Positions 9,298 through 18,344 of a stretch of DNA of 64,000 nt are shown here, in pieces. The translations under genes were made by a program, and so were the position numbers. The first letter of the stretch is position 1; each line of letters begins with the position of its first letter. The notes under the pieces are model-generated. The model searched no databases. It was not told the origin of the DNA and worked only from the letters and a program-made list of their open reading frames with translations. Source of the DNA: Aurantiochytrium sp. KH105 (Eukaryota; Sar; Bigyra; Thraustochytrida; Thraustochytriidae); assembly GCA_003116975.1 (NCBI GenBank), contig BGKB01000014.1, positions 204,601-268,600 on the forward strand. Direction: 5' to 3'.

Positions 9298-10538
9298 TTA
9301 CTCGTCCTTGGCAGCAGTGCGACCACGGTGGAGACCAGTGCGGCGGGCGGCGATGAGACCGACGCGCTTACCGGCGGGTGCGTCACGCTTGACGGTGGAA
9401 GCATGACCAATGTGCTGGTGGTTACCACCACCGTGGGGATGCTCAACAGGGTTCATGGCAACACCACGGACCTTGGGCCACTCGTTACGCTTCACGCGGT
9501 ACTTGTGAAAGGCGGCGCCAGCCTTGAGGAGAGGCTTGTCCATGCGGCCACCACCGGCGACGAGGCCGACCATGGCGCGGCAAGCCGAGGGGAGGATCTT
9601 CTTGTTGCCCGAGGGGAGGGCGACCTGGGTCTTCTGGTTGTCGACGTCGTGGATCTTGATGGTGCAGTACTCGCCAGATGCCTTGGCGATCTTGCCGCGG
9701 TCACCGGCGGTCTGCTCGAGGCAGCACACGACGGTACCCTCGGGGAGGGCGCTCAGGGGGAGGATGTTGCCCACATCCATCTTTGCCTTGGCACCGGCGT
9801 AGATGAACTGGCCAGTGTAGGTGCCCTCGGTGGCCACCATAAGCTCCTTGTCCTTCTTGAACTTGTACGGGTTGCGGAAGTGCACGACGGCAAGGGGGGC
9901 ACCACGACCGGGGTCATGGAGGATGTCCTTGACGACACCCTTGAGGTAGCCATGGCGCTCACCGTAGTCGAACACGCGAAGCTTGGCAGCACCCTTGCGG
10001 GTGTGCGTGTGCGACTGTAATCATCAAAGAGGGTTAAGAGAAAGCGTGGTCAGTCAATCGTTCGTTCATCCAATCAATCCTTTGCTGGATCGTTCTTTCG
10101 GTCGTCCATCTTTGCTCGCTCGGCTAGCTGACGGTCTACGTGGGGAGCGATAGACTAAGCGTCATGGCCTCACAGCACGCAGGTAGCCAGCCATCCAGCC
10201 AGCCAGATGTACAGCCAAAAGAGACATCTCTCTCAATCACCGCGACCTCGTCCTCATCGCGACACACGCAGACACTGGGTCACGCAGGCAGGGAGGTAGG
10301 CCAGCAGACGCGCACGTCGTCCTGTCCTCTCGTGGCCACCAAGAGCCACGACGGCCTCGCCTGGCCTGGCCTGGCCTGCCCGCCCGCATGCCCAGATGCC
10401 CATGTCAATGTCGCCATCGCGCCGGCGCGTCCGTCTGCGCGAGGCGGACGGACGCGAGGCCCGGGCCCCGCCCGCGCTGCAACCTACCCTGAAGATCGGC
10501 GAGGCGCCCTTGCGCTGCGCGCGGATGATGCGGCCCAT
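9298..10538 (-). CDS. RPL8: 60S ribosomal protein L8 (uL2), two exons
   Basis: Exon 1 (10488-10538) encodes [17 protein letters not shown] and exon 2 (9298-10014) continues [23 protein letters not shown], giving 255 residues, close to the 257 of human RPL8. The join restores the family sequence exactly. The 473-bp intron (10015-10487) starts GTAGGT and ends TTACAG after a CTTAAC branch-like site. uL2 lies at the peptidyl-transferase centre; the conserved histidine loop [16 protein letters not shown] is intact. The gene is head to head with TYW1 and has CACTTGCGC boxes 165-220 bp upstream of the ATG. Scanning for open frames alone would miss exon 1 and start falsely at a GTG. Confidence 0.95.
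10015..10487 (-). other. RPL8 intron
   Basis: Phase-0 intron after codon 17, donor GTAGGT, acceptor TTACAG. The intron is very GC-rich in its 5' half and contains AGCCAGCC/CTGGCCTGGCC simple repeats. No snoRNA box pair was recognised in it, although ribosomal protein introns often host such RNAs. Confidence 0.85.
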
Positions 10539-10700
10539 GCTGCCTGCTGCTCGTGCTTGCGGCGCTGCTGCTGCGCTGCGCTCCTTCGGTTTTGCCTCTT
10601 GCCGCCGCCAGGGCGCGCCCCGCCGCCCGCGCCTTCGGGTGCCCCGCGGGCCCCCGATTTGCGTGGCCCGCCCCCGCGCCGCCCCCCGTTCCCCGCGCCC

Positions 10701-10757
10701 GCGCAAGTGCCGCCGCCGCGCATTCTTCACTTGCGCGCCGCCATTCCCCACTTGCGC
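10701..10757. promoter_or_regulatory. CACTTGCGC box cluster between RPL8 and TYW1
   Basis: Three copies: reverse orientation at 10701-10709, forward at 10728-10736 and 10749-10757. The two forward copies are 21 bp apart and each is preceded by cattc (cattcttCACTTGCGC, cattccccCACTTGCGC-like). The same box in the same spacing recurs upstream of V-ATPase genes in this window. Confidence 0.55.
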
Positions 10758-11336
10758 CCGCCGCCGCCCGCCCCGCGCCTAGCGCGCGCCTAGCGGGCCC
10801 TAGCCAGCCGCGCCGCGGGGGGCGGCCTACCCTAACCCTGGGTGCGCAACGCGGAATGGCAGGCGTTCTCCGTTCTTCCCGGGGCGCGCGGGGCGCGCAA
10901 GGCGCGCAAGCAGGGCGGGGGAGAACGTTCCGGGGCGGCGGGGGCGCGAAGGCGCGCAAGCGGGGGGCGTTCTGTTCCGGGGCGGGGGCGGCGCAGAGCG
11001 CGGCGCGGATCCGCGCCGGTTCCGCGCCGGTGCCGCGCGAGGGAGGAATTTGGGTGGCACGCACATCGTCGCTCGCGGCGGAGTTCCGGGCGTCGAGACT
11101 GGCAGACCGAGACCGCGAGCGAGGCTGGCGCGCCGGCGAGCGGGGGCGGCCTGCGCAGAGACGCGGGCGGGCGGGCGAGCGAGCGAGCGAGCGAGGGTTT
11201 TTCTGCGCGGATTGGGCTGGTTGTTCACGCCGAAGAGGCTCGCGGACGACTCGGGGCTCTTGGACACGGGATTCTGCAACGAGAAGACCTTGCTTGGCCT
11301 TGGCGAAGAGCGAAGACGTTGACGACGAGGAGGAGC

Positions 11337-11367
<31 letters not shown>

Positions 11368-11442
11368 CGGGAAAAGGTGCAAAACGTCGGTGTCTGCGTG
11401 CACGTGATTGTGTGGATCTTGACGCTTTGCGCAGAAGATATC
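10758..11442. other. GC-rich leader region upstream of TYW1
   Basis: 685 bp of very GC-rich, simple DNA: gcgcgc runs, a GCGA repeat near 11170-11192, and an AGGAGC repeat at 11336-11366. Long open frames on both strands here are a by-product of composition. It probably holds the TYW1 promoter and leader. No other gene is seen. Confidence 0.5.
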
Positions 11443-13548
11443 ATGTCGGAGACGGGTCGCGCCGTGGCCGTCGGCGTGGCGGCCGCTGTCGGCGTGGCTG
11501 CGATTCTGGGCTGGAAGGGCGTCCTTGCTGCGCGTGAATCTGGCGCCGTCGAAGAAGCCATCGAAAAGGCCGCCGGGGCAGTACGCGACGCCGCGGAAGC
11601 CACCGTGAAAGCCGTGAACGCTGCCGCGACCCCGCTCTTGGCGAAGCAAGAGGATGCCGGCGCTAAGACCAAGGTTGTCTACGCCACGACGACGGGGACG
11701 GCGAAGCGCGTTGCAGAGATTATAGCAGAAGGTATTTCGGGAGGCGAGGCAGTGTCCGCCGACGTCTACAGCTTCGCCGACGACCTCGAGGATGAGGCGG
11801 TGGTCATTTTTGTCATGCCCACCTGGACCGACGGAGATGCCCCGGAAAGCGGGCAACCCCTGTTGGCGTGGCTGGAAGACATGGTGCAGGACTTCCGCGT
11901 TGACAAGTCGCGTTTTCTTGGCAAGGTCAAATTCGCAGTCGTGGCCCTGGGCAGCAGAGAGTATGGCAAGGGCCTCTTTTGCCGCACGGGATGGCGGCTC
12001 GATGAGGCGGTCGGGAAACTTGGCGCGCAGCGGCTCTGTTTGCCGATTCTTGTCGACGATTCGGACTCCCGCGCCAAGATCGACAATTTGGGCGGCCGCG
12101 TCCGTGCCGCAATTGAGCGCAATGAGACGGTCGCCTTGCCTGAAAAACCAAACAGGGGCCAGCGACGCAAGGCTATGCTTGAGGAGACAAAGGCAAGCCC
12201 GTTGGACGACCAGGAGGACCGTGTGAACGAGATGATGCTCGACGATATGGAGGACATTGTCGTCGTTGGCAACACTGCGGCCGAGCCGGGGGCAGAGAGG
12301 CCCGACATGGTGACGAGCTCGCAGCGCAAGGCTCTTACCAAGGAAGGCTACAAGATTATTGGAACGCACTCTGCTGTCAAGCTTTGTCGCTGGACGAAGC
12401 ACCAGCTTCGCGGGCGCGGCGGCTGCTACAAGCACACCTTTTATGGTATCACTTCATATCAGTGCATGGAGGCAACGCCCAGTTTGGCTTGCGCCAACAA
12501 GTGCGTCTTTTGCTGGCGGCATCACAAGAATCCCGTGGGTCGAGAGTGGCGCTGGAAAGAGGATGAGCCTGATGCCATTGTCGAGCAGGCCGTGGACCTG
12601 CATTGCAACATGATCAAGCAAATGAAGGGTGTTCCCGGCGTCAAGCCCGAGCGTCTGCAGGAGGCCTTCAATGTTCGTCACTGCGCGCTCTCGCTCGTGG
12701 GTGAGCCCATCATGTACCCTCGTATCAACGAACTTATCGACGAGCTGCACGCCCGTCAGATATCCACCTTTTTGGTCACAAACGCCCAGTTTCCGGACGC
12801 CATCCGTAATCTGCAGCCCGTGACGCAGCTGTATGTGAGCGTGGACGCTGCGACCAAGGACGCTCTCAAGGAGGTTGACCGGCCTCTTTTCAAGGATTTT
12901 TGGGAGCGCTTCACAGGAAGTCTCGAGTCTCTTCGTGATAAGGGCCAACGGACGGTGTACAGACTGACTCTGGTGAAACAGTGGAACATGATGGAGGATG
13001 AGCTTGATGGATACGCCAAACTTATTGAACTTGGTCAGCCGGACCTAATTGAAATCAAGGCTGTCACCTATTGCGGCAAGTCGGACGCCTCGAACTTGAC
13101 GATCGAGAATGTGCCGTGGCACGAGGAGGTGCGAATGTTCGCCGAGGCCATTTGCAAGCGCACAAATGGGGCTTATGGTACCGCCTCCGAGCACGTACAC
13201 TCTTGCTGCACGCTGCTTGCGCGCAAGGATATCTACCTGGCGCCGGACGGCGAGACGTGGCGCACGTGGATCGACTACGACCGCTTTCACGAGCTTGTGG
13301 CCGAGTACAAGGCATCCAATGGCGAGAAAAAGTTCACTTCTCGCGACTACCTGGCCGACACGCCCGAGTGGGCCGTCTGGGGCGCTCCCGAAGAGGGCTT
13401 TGATCCGGTTGAAAGTCGATTTCGTAAAGCTCGCAAGTCAACGGCTGACGATGCTTCGACCGCATCCGTGCGTCCGCCCGTGGGTCTCCCGCCCTCTAAA
13501 GCACGCCTTGCCCGTGAGTCCAAGAATCTCGAGGATGTCGCCGAATAA
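11443..13548 (+). CDS. TYW1: tRNA wybutosine-synthesising protein 1 (TYW1)
   Basis: TYW1 uses S-adenosylmethionine radical chemistry and pyruvate to turn N1-methylguanosine-37 of tRNA-Phe into 4-demethylwyosine. The 701-residue protein has a flavodoxin-like FMN domain (about 75-235, starting KVVYATTTGTAKRVAE) and a radical SAM domain whose cluster ligands are C350, C354 and C357 (CANKCVFC). HCALSLVGEPIMYP, LYVSVDAATKDAL and EIKAVTYCGKSDASNL follow in the family order. The first 25 residues form one hydrophobic Gly/Ala-rich segment (GRAVAVGVAAAVGVAAILGW), a likely membrane anchor, as in animal TYW1. The ATG at 11443 is preferred to an upstream GTG. The C-terminal 40 residues are polar and not conserved. 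Confidence 0.93.
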   Translation: MSETGRAVAVGVAAAVGVAAILGWKGVLAARESGAVEEAIEKAAGAVRDAAEATVKAVNAAATPLLAKQEDAGAKTKVVYATTTGTAKRVAEIIAEGISGGEAVSADVYSFADDLEDEAVVIFVMPTWTDGDAPESGQPLLAWLEDMVQDFRVDKSRFLGKVKFAVVALGSREYGKGLFCRTGWRLDEAVGKLGAQRLCLPILVDDSDSRAKIDNLGGRVRAAIERNETVALPEKPNRGQRRKAMLEETKASPLDDQEDRVNEMMLDDMEDIVVVGNTAAEPGAERPDMVTSSQRKALTKEGYKIIGTHSAVKLCRWTKHQLRGRGGCYKHTFYGITSYQCMEATPSLACANKCVFCWRHHKNPVGREWRWKEDEPDAIVEQAVDLHCNMIKQMKGVPGVKPERLQEAFNVRHCALSLVGEPIMYPRINELIDELHARQISTFLVTNAQFPDAIRNLQPVTQLYVSVDAATKDALKEVDRPLFKDFWERFTGSLESLRDKGQRTVYRLTLVKQWNMMEDELDGYAKLIELGQPDLIEIKAVTYCGKSDASNLTIENVPWHEEVRMFAEAICKRTNGAYGTASEHVHSCCTLLARKDIYLAPDGETWRTWIDYDRFHELVAEYKASNGEKKFTSRDYLADTPEWAVWGAPEEGFDPVESRFRKARKSTADDASTASVRPPVGLPPSKARLARESKNLEDVAE

Positions 13549-14571
13549 GTAATCTATTTGCAAGCATCTTGTATTTTGTGTAGCATGGAGAGTCTTCTTT
13601 ATCCTTGGTCGCGTGGAATTTCTACGAGACTGCAGGCTGCGGCTGGCCTGGCTAACGTTCTATCATCGATACTGCTTGATGCAAACTAGCAAATCAGGAC
13701 GCGAGCTGCCGAATTGCAGCTTTGCAGCGGCAAGCTGCAGCTTTAGTTCGAGAATGTTTGTCAGCCAAGGTCGCATTGCGGCGGCAAAGTCCAGATCCGC
13801 ATCGCAGCGGCAGCTGCAAGGAGCGACGTCGGGTTTGGGATGTATCCATGCACGCTCGGAGTCAGCAAAGGTCGTGGCCACAACAGGCTCACGGCGGCCC
13901 TCGAAACGTTCCTACTTGAACCAAGACGATTTGTGCGGGTGTTACCAACGCGAGAGCTCTGCCCTGCACTCATGTCGCATGGGGCAACATTAAATTCAGA
14001 AACGGATGGCCAACCTGCCATGCTAGATGGCCGTGCAACCATTTCATGTTGACGGTGCTCCTTTGCAATGTGGTAATGGCATACTTGACACCGAAGCACT
14101 GCGTCACTGCAGCGGCACAGTCTCCTTCGTTGTCCAAGAGGATGTATAAACTGCACAATATGAAAGTTGATCGCCGTCGACGCTTTGACAAGGTGGCAGC
14201 TTTGCATCCCGATTGACATAACGTAAAACAAAGCTGGGGAGAGGGCTATGTCAAGATCGCGGGTGAAATCCTGCAATAAGGGCATGACGAAGCCCGCGAG
14301 AAAGTGACTTTTCCGGAAACAACGACACGGTCTTTCTCTCTCAAGGGCCGGTATCTGAAGCAAGGCTTAATCCGCTGCGCAGCATGATCTGTTCGTATCC
14401 TTTCAAATTTCAAATAAGAGAGCGAGAGAATATAGATTTTACGCTTAAGGTTAACCTTGCTTGAGTATCATGCCTGGGGTGCATTCGAAGTTATGCAACC
14501 GAGTCATTTTGTCTTGAATTTTGATCGTGGTGATGGGTGTGGTTGATGAGCAAAGATAGAGGGACCTTTTA
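13549..14571. other. Intergenic region downstream of TYW1
   Basis: About 1 kb of lower GC content than the genes. A 200-codon minus-strand frame at 13761-14363 has no recognised domain and its composition is unlike the neighbouring proteins, so I do not call it. GCAGC/GCTGC-type short repeats occur at 13690-13830. Nothing else is seen. Confidence 0.5.
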
Positions 14572-14610
14572 TTAGAACCAGATGATTGGGACGAAGATGG
14601 GAATGATCAT
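14572..14610 (-). CDS. Micro-ORF M1 (MIIPIFVPIIWF)
   Basis: Twelve codons from ATG to TAA on the minus strand. It is the most diverged member of the short-frame family: it shares IFVPII and the terminal F with the nine-codon members but has extra residues on each side. It lies at the left edge of the tandem array. Translation is not shown. Confidence 0.3.
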   Translation of the reverse strand: MIIPIFVPIIWF

Positions 14611-15121
14611 TTTGAAAAGTTTTTTCGACGTGGCAAGAGCTTCAATTCACGACGAGAGCAGAGTTGCAGGTTTGGAGCTCACTTATGAGCCATCGCATGC
14701 TCACAGCGTCATGGCGTCACGAGGCCACGTTTCAGCTGATTCTTTCGATTTCATTTTCCGCAAGCAAGGCCTATTCCTCAGAAAGGAAAAGCTCACGCGC
14801 TGATAGTACCGCTTTTGCATACGTGCACGGTCTACAACGTTGGGCCAAATCGCGTATTGAGCTGAATGAACGTGCCCCGCATCCGCCAGGGCACTTTCGG
14901 CTCTTTTGTCCATTTGGGGGGATTCACTGTGGGGAAATATTCAGCGTAAAGTGGAAGTCCCAGGAAAGTGCCGAATGCGGGCCTCCGACCCGATTGAGAG
15001 ACCATCCGTGGAAGTCGAGGCGATGATGAAAGCAAATCTGCAACCTCAAGCACTCCATCAAGCCAAACAAGTCCTTACGATCAGCCACCGATCACTCTAA
15101 AGCAAGAAACCCCAAAGCATC

Positions 15122-15151
15122 ATGTGGATCTTCGTCCCGATCGTCTTTTAG
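15122..15151 (+). CDS. Micro-ORF P1 (MWIFVPIVF)
   Basis: ATG to TAG, nine codons, in the diverged left end of the array. The tail frame has a stop shortly upstream. It pairs tail to tail with M2, whose stop lies about 390 bp to the right. Confidence 0.35.
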   Translation: MWIFVPIVF

Positions 15152-15538
15152 ACACTCAAGTGACTCGAAATTCACAAGTATCGTCGAGAACATGCAATCA
15201 GCCCTGAGCTCTATCCTCCTGCTCATGCATCTCTTAAAAGTCAGCTGACAAGAAGCGCAATAATATTCTATCTATCTGTTCTTTTCTACGCATTCTCATT
15301 GTTGTCCCCCGTGACGCGGTCACCCGTTCGCGCCCCTATCTGTCGCTATTGCCACGTCGCTTGGAGTCGCTATGGACAGCATCAAGTCTCGCGCCAGTCT
15401 CGGCAAAGAATAGCGTTTCTGTGCTTTACAAGTGCTTTACAAGTTGTGATTGAACAAGTTGATAAATTTTCAAAAGCGAGATGAAGATGACTTTGGGGTT
15501 CTTAGCAGTTTGCTATCTGTCCAAAGCTGCCTGGGCGC

Positions 15539-15568
15539 CTAGAAGATGATCGGTACGAAGATCCACAT
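15539..15568 (-). CDS. Micro-ORF M2 (MWIFVPIIF)
   Basis: ATG to TAG, nine codons. The same frame stays open about 35 codons upstream (ending ...SQVETSQKN before the ATG), so this could instead be the C-terminal tail of a longer, possibly spliced protein. Confidence 0.35.
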   Translation of the reverse strand: MWIFVPIIF

Positions 15569-16054
15569 GTTCTTTTGCGAAGTCTCGACTTGCGAGCTGC
15601 TTTGCTTGACTTGATTTCTTGGCTTGTGCTTGAGGCTCTTGCTGTTGTGGGTTTGCTTCGTTCGAGGACGAGCTTATCCACCACAACCTCGACCGCTTGG
15701 CATGGTCACCATGATCGATGGGTCGGAGGCCTCGTTTCGGCGCGGGCAGACTCGAGATCCTTCTCGTTGCTGAACAGGCTCTCATTGCGCGCATGCCTTT
15801 TCACCCGACGCGATCTGATTCTTCGTGTGACAAATGTCAGCCTGTTTTTAAAAGTGACTGTGGGAATGGTTCAGCGCGCATGAGAAGTCCCAGCCGCAAG
15901 CGCCGAATGAGTGACTCCAACCCAATCGAGGTACGATCTTGGAGAAGCGGAGCGAGCAGCCAAAGCAGACCTGCAACCTCGAGCACTCCATCAAGCCAAA
16001 CAAGTCCTTACGAGCAGCCACCGAGCACCCTAGAGCAAGAAACCCCAAAGCGTC

Positions 16055-16084
16055 ATGTGGATCTTCGTCCCGATCGTCTTTTAG
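16055..16084 (+). CDS. Micro-ORF P2 (MWIFVPIVF)
   Basis: ATG to TAG, nine codons. A possible short intron could join an upstream exon ending SDSNPIE (donor GAG/GTACGA at 15930) in frame to SKKPQSV-MWIFVPIVF (acceptor CCCTAG at 16032). The acceptor is not preserved in P1 or P4, which weakens the spliced model. Confidence 0.35.
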   Translation: MWIFVPIVF

Positions 16085-16472
16085 ACACTCAAGTGACTCG
16101 AAATTCACAAGTATCGTCGAGAACATGCAATCAGCCCTGAGCTCTATCCTCCTGCTCATGCATCTCTTAAAAGTCAGCTGACAAGAAGCGCAATAATATT
16201 CTATCTATCTGTTCTTTTCTACGCATTCTCATTGTTGTCCCCCGTGACGCGGTCACCCATTTGCGCGTCCAGCTGTCGCCATTGCCACGTCGCTTGGAGT
16301 CGCTATGGACAGCATCAAGTCTCGCGCCAGTCTCGGCAAAGAATAGCGTTTCTGTGCTTTACAAGTGCTTTACAAGTTGTGATTGAACAAGTTGATAAAT
16401 TTTCAAAAGCGAGATGAAGATGACTTTTGTAGTTGTTAGCAGTTTGCTATCTGTCCAGAGCTGCCTGGGCGC

Positions 16473-16502
16473 CTAGAAGACGATCGGCACGAAGATCCAC
16501 AT
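16473..16502 (-). CDS. Micro-ORF M3 (MWIFVPIVF)
   Basis: ATG to TAG, nine codons. Like M2, the frame continues upstream as a lysine/glutamine/serine-rich stretch to a TAA. Confidence 0.35.
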   Translation of the reverse strand: MWIFVPIVF

Positions 16503-16988
16503 GTTCTTTTGCGAAGTCTTGACTTGCGAGCTGCTTTGCTTGACTTGGTTTCTTGGCTTGTGCTTGAGGTTCTTGCTGATGCGGGTTTGCTTCGGTCGAG
16601 GAAGAGCTTATCCACCACAACCTCGACCGCTTGTCATGGTCACCATGATCGATGAGTCGGAGGCCTCGTTTCGGCGCGGGCAGACTCGAAATCCTTCTCC
16701 TTGCTGAACAGGCTCTCATTGCGCGCATGCCTTTTCACCCGACGCGATCTGATTCTTCGTATGACAAATGTCAGTCTGTTTTTAAAGGTGACTGTGGGAA
16801 TGATTCAGCGCGCATGAGAAGTCCCAGCCGCAAGCACCGAACGAGTGCCTCCAACCCAATCGAGGTACGATCTTGGAGAAGCGGAGCGAGCAGCCAAAGC
16901 AGACCTGCAACCTCGAGCACCCTATCAAGCCAAACAAGTCCTTACGAGCAGCAACCGAGCACCCTAGAGCAAGAAACCCCAAAGCATC

Positions 16989-17018
16989 ATGTGGATCTTC
17001 GTCCCGATCGTCTTCTAG
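16989..17018 (+). CDS. Micro-ORF P3 (MWIFVPIVF)
   Basis: ATG to TAG, nine codons, with the same upstream context as P2, including the CCCTAG acceptor-like site. Confidence 0.35.
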   Translation: MWIFVPIVF

Positions 17019-17389
17019 ACACTCAAGTGACTCGAAATCTACAAGCACAGTGGAGAACATGCAATCAGCCCTGAGCGTTGCTCTCTCGCTCATGCAGGTT
17101 TAGAAAGTCGGCTGATAAAAAATGGAAATATTCTATCTATCTATCCTTTTTCACGCATTCTCATTGTTGTTTTCCGTGACGCTGTCACCCGTTCGCGCTT
17201 CCAGCTGTCGCCATTGCCACGTCGCTTGGAGTCGCTATGGACAGCATCAAGTCTCGCGCCAGTCTCGGCAAAGAATAGCGTTTCTGTGCTTTACAAGTGC
17301 TTTACAAGTTGATAAATTTTCAAAAGCGAGATGAAGATGACTTTTGTAGTTGTTAGCAGTTTGCTATCTGTCCAGAGCTGCCTGGGCGC

Positions 17390-17419
17390 CTAGAAGACGA
17401 TCGGCACGAAGATCCACAT
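17390..17419 (-). CDS. Micro-ORF M4 (MWIFVPIVF)
   Basis: ATG to TAG, nine codons, with upstream context as in M3. Confidence 0.35.
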   Translation of the reverse strand: MWIFVPIVF

Positions 17420-17905
17420 GTTCTTTTGCGAAGCCTTGACTTGCGAGCTGATTTGCTTGACTTGATTCCTTGGCTTGTGCTTGAGGTTCTTGCTGATGCG
17501 GGTTTGCTTCGGTCGAGGAAGAGCTTATCCACCACAACCTCGACCGCTTGGCATGGTCACCATGATCGATGAGTCGGAGGCCTCGTTTCGGCGCGGGCAG
17601 ACTCGAAATCCTTCTCCTTGCTGAACAGGCTCTCATTGCGCGCATGCCTTTTCACCCGACGCGATCTGATTCTTCGTATGACAAATGTCAGTCTGTTTTT
17701 AAAGGTGACTGTGGGAATGATTCAGCGCGCATGAGAAGTCCCAGCCGCAAGCACCGAATGAGTGCCTCCAACCCAATCGAGGTACGATCTTGGAGAAGCG
17801 GAGCGAACGGCCAGAGCAGACCTGCAACCCCGAGCACCCCATCAAGCCAAACAAGTCCTTACGAGCAGCAACTGAGCACCCTAAAGCAAGAAACCCCAAA
17901 GCATC

Positions 17906-17935
17906 ATGTGGATCTTCGTCCCGATCGTCTTCTAG
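17906..17935 (+). CDS. Micro-ORF P4 (MWIFVPIVF)
   Basis: ATG to TAG, nine codons. The upstream acceptor-like CCCTAG of P2/P3 reads CCCTAAAG here, so an in-frame splice is not available although the nine codons are intact. Confidence 0.35.
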   Translation: MWIFVPIVF

Positions 17936-18314
17936 ACACTCAAGTGACTCGAAATTTACGAGCACAATTGAGAACATGCAATCAGCCCTGAGCTCTATCC
18001 TCCTGCTCATGCATCTCTTAGAAGTCAGCTAATAAGATACGCACATTCTTTCTATCTATCCTTTTTCACACATTTTCATTGTTGTTCCCCGTGACGCGGT
18101 CACCCATTTGCGCGTCCAGCTGTCGCCATTGCCACGTCACTTGGAGTCGCTATGGCCAAATCAAGTCTCGCGCCAGGCTCGGCAAAAATAAAACGTAAAA
18201 CGTTTCTCTGTTTTACAAGTTGTGATTGAACAAATTGATAAATTTTCAAAAGCGAGATGAAGATGACTTTGTGGTTCTTAGCAGGTTGCTTTCTATCCAA
18301 AGCTGCCTGGGCGC

Positions 18315-18344
18315 CTAGAAGATGATCGGTACGAAGATCCACAT
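18315..18344 (-). CDS. Micro-ORF M5 (MWIFVPIIF)
   Basis: ATG to TAG, nine codons, in the diverged right end of the array. The upstream region shared by M2-M4 is interrupted here by a CTGG/AGCC expansion and an in-frame TAA, yet the nine codons are unchanged at the protein level. Confidence 0.35.
   Translation of the reverse strand: MWIFVPIIF

Noticed and set aside
10828-10839. Telomere-like TACCCTAACCCT
   Set aside because: Fewer than two repeat units in C-rich DNA; chance is sufficient.
10405-12435. 676-codon minus-strand frame across the RPL8/TYW1 promoter
   Set aside because: It overlaps RPL8 exon 1 in the wrong phase and the antisense of TYW1. The open length reflects very high GC content.
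13761-14363. 200-codon minus-strand frame downstream of TYW1
   Set aside because: No domain, an irregular Cys/His/Arg-rich composition unlike the other proteins here, and no supporting context.
15718-17991. Recurring 140-codon plus-strand frames in the array as real proteins
   Set aside because: They reach the conserved 30-bp block in a phase where differences between copies change amino acids, while another phase keeps them. Overlapping minus-strand frames recur just as well.
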